Counted from the first letter of the stretch, positions 1 to 7,248 are shown. The stretch: DNA of 15,775 nucleotides from JBMYQA01 sp049600855 (GCA_049600855.1 JBMYQA010000124.1:1-15775), one strand, 5' to 3'. The notes: generated from the letters alone by a model not told the origin. Numbers and translations are program-made.

Positions 1-149
1 GTCTAACATTAATTTATTTCGGTTCCAAAAGGTTAAGAAACTCTCACTTTTCGTTACTTTTTTTTGAAAGAGCGCTGCTATTACTGCAAAAAAGTGCCTC
101 AATTGAGAGCTTCTTAACTCTTTTTCACTCGAAAAAACTAATATTAGAC
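1..149. repeat. Long imperfect inverted repeat (about 150 bp, hairpin-forming)
   Basis: Positions 1-50 pair without gaps against 149-100 with 36 of 50 bases complementary. The best blocks are the ends (GTCTAACAT against ATATTAGAC) and an inner block where GTTAAGAA and CTCTCA at 32-46 pair with 104-118, 14 of 15 matching. Towards the centre a T-run plus G at 58-66 pairs with CAAAAAA at 87-93, leaving an apical loop near 67-86. The sequence is AT-rich and shows no ORF. It lies 34 bases beyond the stop codon of the HEAT-repeat gene. It could be a degraded MITE-like element, a transcript-end structure, or chance. The left boundary coincides with the window edge, so a flanking target duplication cannot be tested. 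Confidence 0.5.
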
Positions 150-183
150 AAGTTCATTTAGTAAGTTAATTGAAGTGGTCTTT

Positions 184-990
184 TTATAAAGATGTTCCTA
201 GTGCCTGAGCCGCTTTTTTGCGAACTTCTAGGTTGATTTTTTCATTTTCGAGTAATGCTTTTAGTGCATCACTGGTTGCGTTATCTTGTAGTGATAAGAG
301 CACATCAACTAAGGCAATTTGAACCAGTGGCGATTCCTGCGTAGTGATCGATTGAATGAGGTTTTGCCGCACCAAAGGTCGGCTGGTAAAGTTTTGAAGT
401 GCTTCTGCAGCTACCAATCGAACATTAATATTTGGGTCTTCATTTAGACTTTTGAGTAAAAGTTTGATCACACGTTCATCCACATTATCCATGTTATGCA
501 CCATGTTGACGGCTTTGATGCGTTTAGATGCAGACTCTTGTTCCATCAAGGAAAGCATCATGACTTGCTTCATGTGTTGCATTTCAGTAGCCATACTTTC
601 CAAATTGCTGAGCGTTTCATTGCCACGCATTTGATAGCCAATTACCCATCCAACCAGTGCGAAAAGTAATCCAAAGGCGAGTTGTTTAGCCCAAGCTTGT
701 TGGAACAGTTGCGTGAGGAATGTTAGCAATAACTGTAAACTGGTTTTCTTTTTTTGTGCCTCATCTTGCTTAAAGCTCGCCAAGTTTTGATAAAACTTAT
801 CGCGCATGTTTGTAGACGGCGCTGGTGTAGCTAAGTCTTCCATTTTTAACCATACCGTATTCAATTCATGGAATTCAGATAAATCTTGCCCTTGTTGTGC
901 CATGTAAGCTTCCATTCCCTGTTTTTCTTCAGGATTGAGATTCCCTTGCATATAATCAAGAAGCTTGGATTCAAATTCTTCTTTGTTCAT
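184..990 (-). CDS. Putative anti-sigma-type membrane protein with C-terminal HEAT repeats
   Basis: The 268-residue protein has three visible parts. Residues 1-100 are an acidic soluble region with a start reminiscent of bacterial anti-sigma factors (FESKLLDYMQGNLNPEE). Residues about 103-119 form one hydrophobic membrane helix. Residues about 155-268 contain helical HEAT-like repeats, with patterns such as DERVIKLLLKSL followed by NINVRLVAAEALQNF. No zinc-binding His/Cys signature is seen in the N-terminal part. The start codon overlaps the stop of the upstream sigma gene as ATGA, which implies translational coupling. The inferred job is to hold the sigma factor at the inner membrane and respond to a signal through the HEAT part, which would be periplasmic if the N-terminus is cytoplasmic. 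The family is recognised from architecture and context; the anti-sigma role is inference. Confidence 0.8.
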   Translation of the reverse strand: MNKEEFESKLLDYMQGNLNPEEKQGMEAYMAQQGQDLSEFHELNTVWLKMEDLATPAPSTNMRDKFYQNLASFKQDEAQKKKTSLQLLLTFLTQLFQQAWAKQLAFGLLFALVGWVIGYQMRGNETLSNLESMATEMQHMKQVMMLSLMEQESASKRIKAVNMVHNMDNVDERVIKLLLKSLNEDPNINVRLVAAEALQNFTSRPLVRQNLIQSITTQESPLVQIALVDVLLSLQDNATSDALKALLENEKINLEVRKKAAQALGTSL

Positions 991-1550
991 GGTTGTACCT
1001 CTTTTGTTAATTGAAGAAAAATATTTTTAAGATCTTGTAATGCCCTAAAAATGCGCACTTTTGCAGTGCCTGGTTTGCATCCAAGAATTTGCCCAATTTC
1101 ATCGTGTTTTAATTTTTGATACTTGCTCAAGATCAAAATTTCACGTTTTTCAGGGCTCAGTTTTCCCATTGCCAGTTTCAGCAATTGCTGATCTTCTTGA
1201 GCTTGGATGTTTTTTTCGATGGTCTTTCCATCCGATAAGCGTTCTTCCCAATCCGAAAACTCATCGGTATACTGAATGGGGCGATTTTTCTTTCGGTAGT
1301 CCGTTGCTACATTTCGAGCGATGTGGTACATCCAAGTCGTGAACTTTCCCTCCCCTCTAAAATTCTTCCGATACTTCAGCATGCGGTAAAAAACCGTTTG
1401 AACCAAGTCTTCACTTACATCACCTTGTCGAGTCAGGTGGTAAAAGAAACCAAATAATGGGCGGTTATGCCGCTCGAAAAGCAAACCCATTTTATCAAGA
1501 TCACCTTGCTTGACTTGGTTCATCAGGGATATATCAGATAAATTTTCCAA
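987..1550 (-). CDS. ECF-type RNA polymerase sigma factor (sigma-70 family)
   Basis: The 187-residue protein has the two-domain ECF layout. Region 2 lies at about residues 22-90, with the core-binding helix around DLVQTVFYRML and the -10-recognition stretch FTTWMYHIARNVATDYRKKNR. A linker follows to about 120. Region 4 lies at about 125-180, with the helix-turn-helix LKHDEIGQILGCKPGTAKVR that reads the -35 element. The start used is TTG at 1550. The only in-frame ATG nearby (1523) would remove nine residues that match normal ECF N-termini, and no ATG or GTG lies upstream before the stop. It is the first gene of a two-gene unit with the membrane HEAT protein. ECF factors often activate their own promoter, but I could not recognise one in the 1551-1667 gap. 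Confidence 0.93.
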   Translation of the reverse strand: MENLSDISLMNQVKQGDLDKMGLLFERHNRPLFGFFYHLTRQGDVSEDLVQTVFYRMLKYRKNFRGEGKFTTWMYHIARNVATDYRKKNRPIQYTDEFSDWEERLSDGKTIEKNIQAQEDQQLLKLAMGKLSPEKREILILSKYQKLKHDEIGQILGCKPGTAKVRIFRALQDLKNIFLQLTKEVQP

Positions 1551-1667
1551 TTCAGTGTGTTTATTCAGGGAGTATTCGTGCGGAGAAACTGTGGGTTGTT
1601 GGAAAGGTTACAAAAAAAAGTGATTTTTTTATAGAATAGGGTGAAGCTACAATCTATATGAGCACAC

Positions 1668-1695
1668 AAAAAAAGGCCACCTTTTCAGGTAGCCT
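1668..1695 (-). terminator. Rho-independent terminator of nrdA
   Basis: Read on the minus strand, an 8-bp stem AGGCTACC / GGTGGCCT (one mismatch) with a TGAAAA loop is followed directly by a run of seven T. It lies 30 bases past the nrdA stop codon and separates nrdA from the ECF sigma gene, so the two are probably independent transcripts. Confidence 0.88.
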
Positions 1696-1724
1696 CATAT
1701 AACGTATATCAAGTAAGTGATTCA

Positions 1725-4079
1725 TTAAGAACCACAAGCTAAGCAATCATCAGGATCGTCTAATGAGCAAGCCATGTCGCTCATTTTTTCTTCCTCTGTT
1801 TTGGCGGCAAGTTTTTCCGTATTTACGGTAAACTTAATCGCGCTACTAGCTGCTTTTGTTCTCAAGTAATACATACCTGTTTTCAAACCTTTCTTCCAAG
1901 AGTAGAAGTGCATGGAAGTCAACTTACCAAAGTTAGGGTTCTCAATGAACAAGTTTAAGCTTTGGCTTTGGCAGATGTACGCACCTCGATCAGCAGCCAT
2001 ATCAATAATGGTCTTCTGACTCAATTCCCAAGCCGTTTTGTATAAATCTTTGATATGCTGAGGAATGCCATCAATATTTTGAATAGAACCATTGTTGGCA
2101 ATCAATTCGTTCTTCATATCATCATTCCAAAGGCCCGCTTCTACCAAGTCATGCAATAAGTGCTTATTGACAACAATAAACTCACCTGACAGTACCCTTC
2201 TAGTATAGATATTAGAAGTATACGGTTCGAAGCACTCGTTATTACCCAAAATTTGAGAAGTAGAAGCCGTTGGCATTGGCGCTACTAATAAAGAGTTACG
2301 AACGCCATGCTTTAAGATGTTCGCTTTCAAACTTTCCCAATCCCAACGATTCGATTCAGGCTTCACATCCCACATGTCAAATTGGAAGATGCCTTTTGAA
2401 ATTGGAGAGCCTTCATACGTTTCGTAAGGACCCATTTCTGCGGCAATCTCATTAGATGCAGTAAGCGAGGCAAAATAGATCGTTTCGAAAATATCTTTGT
2501 TGAGTCCTTTGGCTTCTTCAGAATCGAAAGGCATTCTTAACAGTGCAAACGTATCAGCCAAGCCTTGTACCCCTAATCCGATTGGTCGGTGACGTAAGTT
2601 AGAGTTCCGCGCTTCAGGTACAGGATAATAGTTGATATCAATGATCTTATTCAAGTTTTTAGTCGCCACTCTCGTTACTTCAAATAACTTATCGTGGTCA
2701 AACTTGCCATTGATGATGAACTTTGGCAATGAGATAGAGGCCAAGTTACAAACGGCTACTTCGTCTGGTGCGGTATACTCAATGATTTCCGTACATAAGT
2801 TAGAAGAACGGATGGTACCCAAATTCTTCTGGTTAGATTTTGAGTTTGCCGCATCTTTGTACAACATGTAAGGCGTACCTGTTTCAGTTTGCGATTCTAA
2901 TACTTCAAACCACAAATCTTGTGCTTTCACTACTTTTCTGGCACGACCTTCACGCTCGTATTTTTCATAGAGCTTTTCGAACTCTTCGCCATGGCAATCA
3001 GCTAATCCAGGCGCTTCATTTGGGCAGAATAGTGACCACTCTTCATTTGCCTCTACCCGTTGCATGAATAAATCAGAAATCCAAAGTGCATAGAACAAGT
3101 CACGAGCACGCATTTCTTCCTTGCCATGGTTTTTCCTCAAATCAAGGAATGCATAAATATCGGCATGCCAAGGCTCTAAGTAGATGGCAAAAGCACCTTT
3201 TCGCTTACCACCACCTTGATCTACATAACGTGCCGTATCATTAAATACACGAAGCATTGGGATGATACCATTCGAAGTACCATTGGTTCCTTTAATGTAT
3301 GAACCCGTTGCACGAATGTTATGAATGCTTAGGCCAATTCCTCCAGCAGATTGCGAGATCATGGCTGTTTGCTTCAAGGTATCGTAAATGCCTTCAATGC
3401 TATCGTCTTTCATCGTTAGTAAGAAACAAGACGATAATTGCGGTTTAGGTGTACCTGCATTAAATAGCGTAGGTGTCGCGTGAGTAAACCATTTTTCAGA
3501 TAATAAGGTGTAGGTTTCAATGACACGGTCTAAATCATTGAAGTGAATACCAACAGCTACACGCATCAACATTTGTTGTGGACGTTCTACAATCTTGCCA
3601 TCAATTTTAAGCAAGTAAGAACGTTCCAAGGTTTTAAAACCAAAATAATCGTATTGATAATCGCGCTCATAGTCGATGGCTTCATCGAGTAGTGCGGCAT
3701 TGTTATGAATCACTTCGTAGGCCTCCGTAGAAACCATAGAGGCATTTTCGCCAGTCTTGGGGTCGATGTAGGTATATAACCTTTTCATCGTGCTTGAAAA
3801 AGATTGGCTCGTTGTTTTGTGCAAGTTTGATATCGCAATTCTTGCAGCTAATATTGAATAATCTGGATGGGTTGTAGCCATCGTTGCTGCTGTTTCGGCA
3901 GCTAAGTTGTCTAGCTCAGAAGTGGTTACTCCATCGTATAAACCTGTGATTACCTTTTTGGCAATCTCTACTGGACTGACATACCTCATGTTGAGTCCAG
4001 TACACAGCTTTTCAATTCGGGCTGTGATTTTATCAAATTTGACGCTTTCACGTCTGCCATCTCGCTTGATTACTAGCAT
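1725..4079 (-). CDS. nrdA: Ribonucleoside-diphosphate reductase class I, alpha (large) subunit
   Basis: This enzyme reduces ribonucleoside diphosphates to deoxyribonucleotides for DNA synthesis in the cytoplasm, together with a radical-carrying beta subunit. The 784 residues start with an ATP-cone (about 1-90, VIKRDGRRESVKFDKI), the site through which dATP and ATP control overall activity. The catalytic barrel shows the redox cysteines C218 (SSCFLL) and C444 (VCNLAS), and the radical motif N427-L-C429-T-E431. The paired tyrosines Y737-Y738 (GMYYLRT) form the end of the radical-transfer path. The tail ends in C779-L-A-C782, the mobile thiol pair reduced by thioredoxin or glutaredoxin. The length is normal for the family and the ORF is intact. 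No beta-subunit gene (nrdB) is present within the window on either side, so the partner must be encoded elsewhere. A candidate promoter about 270 bases upstream suggests a long leader. Confidence 0.97.
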   Translation of the reverse strand: MLVIKRDGRRESVKFDKITARIEKLCTGLNMRYVSPVEIAKKVITGLYDGVTTSELDNLAAETAATMATTHPDYSILAARIAISNLHKTTSQSFSSTMKRLYTYIDPKTGENASMVSTEAYEVIHNNAALLDEAIDYERDYQYDYFGFKTLERSYLLKIDGKIVERPQQMLMRVAVGIHFNDLDRVIETYTLLSEKWFTHATPTLFNAGTPKPQLSSCFLLTMKDDSIEGIYDTLKQTAMISQSAGGIGLSIHNIRATGSYIKGTNGTSNGIIPMLRVFNDTARYVDQGGGKRKGAFAIYLEPWHADIYAFLDLRKNHGKEEMRARDLFYALWISDLFMQRVEANEEWSLFCPNEAPGLADCHGEEFEKLYEKYEREGRARKVVKAQDLWFEVLESQTETGTPYMLYKDAANSKSNQKNLGTIRSSNLCTEIIEYTAPDEVAVCNLASISLPKFIINGKFDHDKLFEVTRVATKNLNKIIDINYYPVPEARNSNLRHRPIGLGVQGLADTFALLRMPFDSEEAKGLNKDIFETIYFASLTASNEIAAEMGPYETYEGSPISKGIFQFDMWDVKPESNRWDWESLKANILKHGVRNSLLVAPMPTASTSQILGNNECFEPYTSNIYTRRVLSGEFIVVNKHLLHDLVEAGLWNDDMKNELIANNGSIQNIDGIPQHIKDLYKTAWELSQKTIIDMAADRGAYICQSQSLNLFIENPNFGKLTSMHFYSWKKGLKTGMYYLRTKAASSAIKFTVNTEKLAAKTEEEKMSDMACSLDDPDDCLACGS

Positions 4080-4215
4080 ACGCTCACAATGTTTTTTAGA
4101 ATGATACCTTAGGATTAAGTTGAACTTCGGCTACCCTTGCCAATTGTCAAATCACGTGTTAGTCTAATAGCTAGTAATGCAACACTTTTATGAAAAACTG
4201 ATTATTTTCTAAGTG

Positions 4216-4272
4216 CTTGACAGTCAATTGATTGACTATGTTTTAATGTAAGTTAATGGACTGAATGTCAAG
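4216..4272. repeat. Overlapping inverted repeats in the nrdA leader
   Basis: AGTCAAT (4222-4228) and ATTGACT (4231-4237) form a perfect 7-bp palindrome with a two-base spacer. The left part also belongs to a second pairing: CTTGACAGTC (4216-4225) is complementary to GACT-gaa-TGTCAAG (4259-4272), 10 bp with a three-base bulge. Both pairings use bases 4222-4225, so as RNA they exclude each other. This could be a protein operator or a leader switch upstream of nrdA. It does not match the NrdR box consensus I know. Confidence 0.5.
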
Positions 4273-4351
4273 TTTTTAATGAGTTCTCAAAAAGCGTTTA
4301 TCATTACCCTAGTGAGTTCCTATAAAGACTAAAAGTAGGCAAAAAACTTTA

Positions 4352-4382
4352 CAAAAGTAAGGGCATTTCGACTAAATCCAAG
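4352..4382 (-). promoter_or_regulatory. Candidate nrdA promoter (Bacteroidota -33/-7 type)
   Basis: On the minus strand CTTG (4382-4379) is followed after exactly 19 bases by TACTTTTG (4359-4352). The second word fits the Bacteroidota -7 consensus TAnnTTTG fully and the first fits TTTG at three of four positions. Transcription would begin near 4348, giving a leader of roughly 270 bases before the nrdA ATG. I saw no closer full match to the -7 word. Confidence 0.45.
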
Positions 4383-4591
4383 GTTAAATTTTGTCTTAAA
4401 AATTAAAGAATTGATAATGTGTAGGTTATAAAAAAACAAAATAAGTTCATTTAGACGAACACTATTTTTTCATCGGCTAACGTGTATACATGATTCGATT
4501 AACTTTTTGGTAAAATAGAAATGTTTATTCCGTGAGTAACGTGTTAAGTAAGTTGTAAGTTCCATGATCAATTGTTAATGATAATACTACG

Positions 4592-4636
4592 TTGAGTGTT
4601 ATTTTTTAAAATTCAACTCTAGTGCTTAATACTCAA
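4592..4636. repeat. Inverted repeat upstream of the AAA/PD-(D/E)XK gene
   Basis: TTGAGTGTTA (4592-4601) pairs with TAATACTCAA (4627-4636): nine Watson-Crick pairs and one G-T. The right arm ends five bases before the candidate -7 box, a position suited to an operator. It could also be a weak hairpin of no function. Confidence 0.4.
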
Positions 4637-4641
4637 ATCCT

Positions 4642-4649
4642 TATCTTTG
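4642..4649 (+). promoter_or_regulatory. Candidate -7 promoter element, possibly leaderless transcript
   Basis: TATCTTTG matches TAnnTTTG and ends four bases before the ATG at 4654. With normal -7 geometry transcription would start at or next to the start codon, giving an mRNA with little or no leader. A matching -33 TTTG at 19-20 bases upstream is not seen, which weakens the call. Confidence 0.4.
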
Positions 4650-4653
4650 AAGT

Positions 4654-6192
4654 ATGAAGAAACTACCCATTGGTATTCAGGATTTTAGAGAGTTGCGTAA
4701 AAAAGAATTGTTGTATGTAGACAAGACACCGTTATTACATACATTGGTGCATACTGCAAAGTATTTCTTCTTATCTCGGCCGCGAAGATTTGGTAAAAGT
4801 CTATTGCTTTCCACTTTAGCAGAATTATTTAAAGGGAATAAAGCTATTTTTCAGGGTTTGTGGATTGAAAACCAATGGGAGTGGACAACAACAAATCCTG
4901 TGATTGAGTTACGCTTCAATGAGGCGGCTTATAAATACATTGGCTTAGGTGCTGATATCTTACGCAGGTTGCGTGAACAAGCTAAGCTGTATCAGATTGA
5001 ATTGGAAGCGGACAATTATGTGCTCGCATTTCGGGAGTTTATCTTAGCACTTTCAGCTAAATTTGGGCAAGTAGTGGTGTTGATCGATGAGTATGATAAA
5101 CCCATTATTGATTTTTTACATGACATTCCCCAAGCAGAGGAAAATCGGGAGGTATTAAAAAACTTTTATTCCGTACTCAAGCCTTTAGATGCGCACATAC
5201 GATTCGTGTTTATCACAGGGGTAAGTAAGTTTAGTCGAGTGTCTATTTTCTCAGAGCTAAATAACTTGAAGGATTTGACTATGTCTAAGCCTTTCCATGA
5301 TCTTTGTGGTTACACCCAACAAGAGCTAGAGCAAAACTTTCAAGACGGCATCGCTCAATTATGTGAAGAATTTGATAAAGATAAAGAGTGGGCTTTAGCA
5401 GAAATTAAACGTTGGTATAATGGCTATTCGTGGGGCAATACGAAGAATACATTGTACAATCCATTTTCTATTTTGAATTTATTTGATGAGCTTCAATTTA
5501 GAAATTATTGGTTTGAGACGGGTACACCTACATTTCTAATTAAGTTGTTGCGAAAAAAACAGCAATATGATCTTGAGCGCATACAAGCGACATCAAGCGC
5601 CTTAGGAAGTTATCAGTTAGCTAATATTTCAAGTACTACCTTACTTTTTCAAACAGGCTATTTAACGATAAAGGCTGATTTAGGAATTGAAGTCTACGAA
5701 CTTGGGTACCCCAATCAAGAGGTAAAAAGTTCCATGCTTCGATTTTTAATGGACGATTATACCAATGCTGATCAAGGGCATGCTGCCGTTCCTGCATTAT
5801 TAATGGTACATGCATTGTGGAAAGGCAAAACGGAGGAGTTAAGAACACATGTCAATGCTTTATTAGCTAGTATTCCCTATGAGTTACATCAAAGTAATGA
5901 GGCTTATTATCATACGGTAATGTATTTAGCCTTTAGTCTCATTGGGGTTCACATTCAATCAGAAATTCATGTGGCTAAAGGTCGACTAGATGCTATTCTT
6001 ACTACAGATCAGTGTATTTATATTTTTGAGTTTAAGGTGAATAGCAGCGCAGAACAAGCCATTCAACAAATTAAAGAAAAGGGCTATGCACAGCCTTATT
6101 TAGGGAAAGGGAAAGTTGTTATTGCCATCGGAATCAGTTTTAATACGGAATTAAAAGAGGTTGACGATTGGCGAGTAGAGGAATTACCATAG
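4654..6192 (+). CDS. AAA-ATPase-like / PD-(D/E)XK nuclease superfamily protein
   Basis: The 512-residue protein matches a widespread Bacteroidota family of unknown function, usually described as an AAA-ATPase-like domain followed by a PD-(D/E)XK nuclease-like domain. The N-terminus (IGIQDFRELRKKELLYVDKT) is the family hallmark. An atypical Walker A lies at R42-PRRFGKS-49 and a Walker B at about 141-148 (VVLIDEYD). A sensor-like strand FVFITGVSKFSRVS follows at about 184-197. The nuclease-like core near the C-terminus has D446 (GRLDAI) and E459-F-K461 (IYIFEFKV), the D...ExK spacing expected of the fold. Length and motifs look intact. It stands alone, with terminator-like stems downstream and palindromes upstream. 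In other genomes such genes are often multicopy and behave like accessory genes (established knowledge). No target or pathway can be assigned from sequence. Confidence 0.9.
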   Translation: MKKLPIGIQDFRELRKKELLYVDKTPLLHTLVHTAKYFFLSRPRRFGKSLLLSTLAELFKGNKAIFQGLWIENQWEWTTTNPVIELRFNEAAYKYIGLGADILRRLREQAKLYQIELEADNYVLAFREFILALSAKFGQVVVLIDEYDKPIIDFLHDIPQAEENREVLKNFYSVLKPLDAHIRFVFITGVSKFSRVSIFSELNNLKDLTMSKPFHDLCGYTQQELEQNFQDGIAQLCEEFDKDKEWALAEIKRWYNGYSWGNTKNTLYNPFSILNLFDELQFRNYWFETGTPTFLIKLLRKKQQYDLERIQATSSALGSYQLANISSTTLLFQTGYLTIKADLGIEVYELGYPNQEVKSSMLRFLMDDYTNADQGHAAVPALLMVHALWKGKTEELRTHVNALLASIPYELHQSNEAYYHTVMYLAFSLIGVHIQSEIHVAKGRLDAILTTDQCIYIFEFKVNSSAEQAIQQIKEKGYAQPYLGKGKVVIAIGISFNTELKEVDDWRVEELP

Positions 6193-6200
6193 GTTAATTA

Positions 6201-6250
6201 AAAAACTGATCACAAATTACTATTTGAAAAACAATTTGTGATCAGTTTTT
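6201..6250. terminator. Bidirectional terminator, perfect 18-bp stem
   Basis: AAAAACTGATCACAAATT (6201-6218) is exactly complementary to AATTTGTGATCAGTTTTT (6233-6250) with a 14-base loop. The A and T tracts at the stem ends serve as the U-run in either direction, fitting its place between two convergent genes: 8 bases after the plus-strand stop and 6 bases before the end of the DivIVA-type gene. Confidence 0.9.
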
Positions 6251-6256
6251 AATGGC

Positions 6257-7066
6257 TTACACCACTTTCCGCATGCCTGATTCTCCTTTAGATTTTGCCT
6301 TTTCCTGAAGCATTTGTAAGGTAGTGCGATGATGCTTCGTTGGCGCTGGCTTTACTACTTCTTCTCGTTCCGTTAAAATGGCTTCTTTTTTATGTGCTAA
6401 TGGATTATAAATTTCACTGGTGTTCGAATCTTGGGTTGCCACTTCTAGCTTTTGACGCGTAGCTTGCTCTACTTGGGCTGTTAATTCAGTTGCCGTGTCT
6501 AATAACTCTTTAGCACTAGTTATTTTGGCAGTAATCAGGCTTTTTTGTTTCAAATTCGCTAAATGAGCAATCTTTTGATTTGCATCTGAAACAAACACTT
6601 TCATTTCTTCAATGAGCTTGCTGGTATGAGTCTCTACTTCCTGATAGCTTTCCGTGAGTACTTCAAAGTCGTGTTGCATGGTTTTCAATTGCATTTCACA
6701 CTCCACACGGACATTATTGAGCATTTGCTCAGCGCGTTGTTTGGCGGTAGTCATTAGTGCTTCAGCAGCAATTTCACCCTCCATGATGCGAACCTTGGCT
6801 TCTTGCTTCGATTGGTTGATGATTTCTTTTTTGCGAAGTTCTGCTTTATTCAACGCATCCAATAACGCTGCTTCCATTTGATGGAGGCGATCAAGCTCTT
6901 CTTGCGTTTCTTTGAGCCGACTTTTTAAATCTTTGTTTTGGGTGGTCAACACAAGCCATTCCTCAGATAAGGTCATGAGAAAGGAGTGTACCTCGGAAGG
7001 ATCGAATCCGCCAAAAGTCTTTTTAGGGAAAGACTTTTGCCGAATATCAATTGGCAATACTTTCAT
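6257..7066 (-). CDS. DivIVA-domain coiled-coil protein
   Basis: The 269-residue protein begins with the DivIVA-type N-terminal motif: LPIDIRQKSFPKKTFGGFDP followed by SEVHSFLMTL, residues about 4-33. In the family this membrane-targeting segment carries a turn and a hydrophobic tip. Residues about 36-175 are a long charged heptad-rich coiled coil, including an Ala/Glu/Lys-rich stretch around AAEALMTTAKQRAEQML. The tail (about 205-269) is basic and low in predicted order, ending GMRKVV. No catalytic motif is present. DivIVA proteins of Gram-positive bacteria gather at curved membrane and organise poles or septa. In Bacteroidota related proteins are known only by domain, so the cellular role here is inferred. 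It is monocistronic, with a terminator downstream and a hairpin in its leader. Confidence 0.88.
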   Translation of the reverse strand: MKVLPIDIRQKSFPKKTFGGFDPSEVHSFLMTLSEEWLVLTTQNKDLKSRLKETQEELDRLHQMEAALLDALNKAELRKKEIINQSKQEAKVRIMEGEIAAEALMTTAKQRAEQMLNNVRVECEMQLKTMQHDFEVLTESYQEVETHTSKLIEEMKVFVSDANQKIAHLANLKQKSLITAKITSAKELLDTATELTAQVEQATRQKLEVATQDSNTSEIYNPLAHKKEAILTEREEVVKPAPTKHHRTTLQMLQEKAKSKGESGMRKVV

Positions 7067-7091
7067 GATGCTGGTAGTTTAATTGTTAAAG

Positions 7092-7123
7092 TTGAGAAAC
7101 CCATTCTTCGGGTTTGATCTCAA
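7092..7123. repeat. Hairpin in the leader of the DivIVA-type gene
   Basis: TTGAG AAACCC (7092-7102) pairs with GGGTTT (7110-7115) and CTCAA (7119-7123), an 11-bp stem interrupted by a three-base bulge, with a seven-base loop. It begins 26 bases upstream of the minus-strand ATG. No T-run follows in the gene's direction, so it is more likely a leader structure or the terminator remnant of a lost upstream gene than an active terminator. Confidence 0.5.
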
Positions 7124-7248
7124 ATAATGCCTTATAAAAAACTCTTTATACAAGATGTATAGGTTATTATCCAAAATCGTACTAAATTTATATATAGTGC
7201 ATTTAAGATTTTACTAACTGGTGTTTTTTTTAGGTAAAAAAAATACTG

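Larger units (their letters stand above)
4080..4653. other. 574-base intergenic region with palindromes and two candidate promoters
   Basis: This gap between the divergent nrdA and AAA/PD-(D/E)XK genes has no convincing ORF. It holds the probable nrdA leader, a cluster of inverted repeats (4216-4272), an imperfect 16-base palindrome GTTCATTTAGACGAAC (4445-4460, 12 of 16 symmetric), a direct repeat TAACGTGT (4478-4485 and 4537-4544), and a stem just before the downstream gene (4592-4636). The word AATGATAAT around 4577-4585 resembles part of an enterobacterial Fur box, but only about 12 of 18 positions match, so I do not call it one. A small RNA is possible but nothing here identifies one. Confidence 0.7.

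Noticed and set aside
4571..4590. AATGATAAT as a Fur box
   Set aside because: Only about 12 of 18 positions fit the enterobacterial consensus in AT-rich DNA, and the Fur-type protein here may not use that sequence.
7086..7145. Coding-like string FYKALFEIKPEEWVSQL before a stop on the minus strand, upstream of the DivIVA-type gene
   Set aside because: It looks like the C-terminus of a lost gene, but only about 19 codons lie between two stops and there is no start codon. Most of it overlaps the leader hairpin, so it is too short to call a pseudogene.
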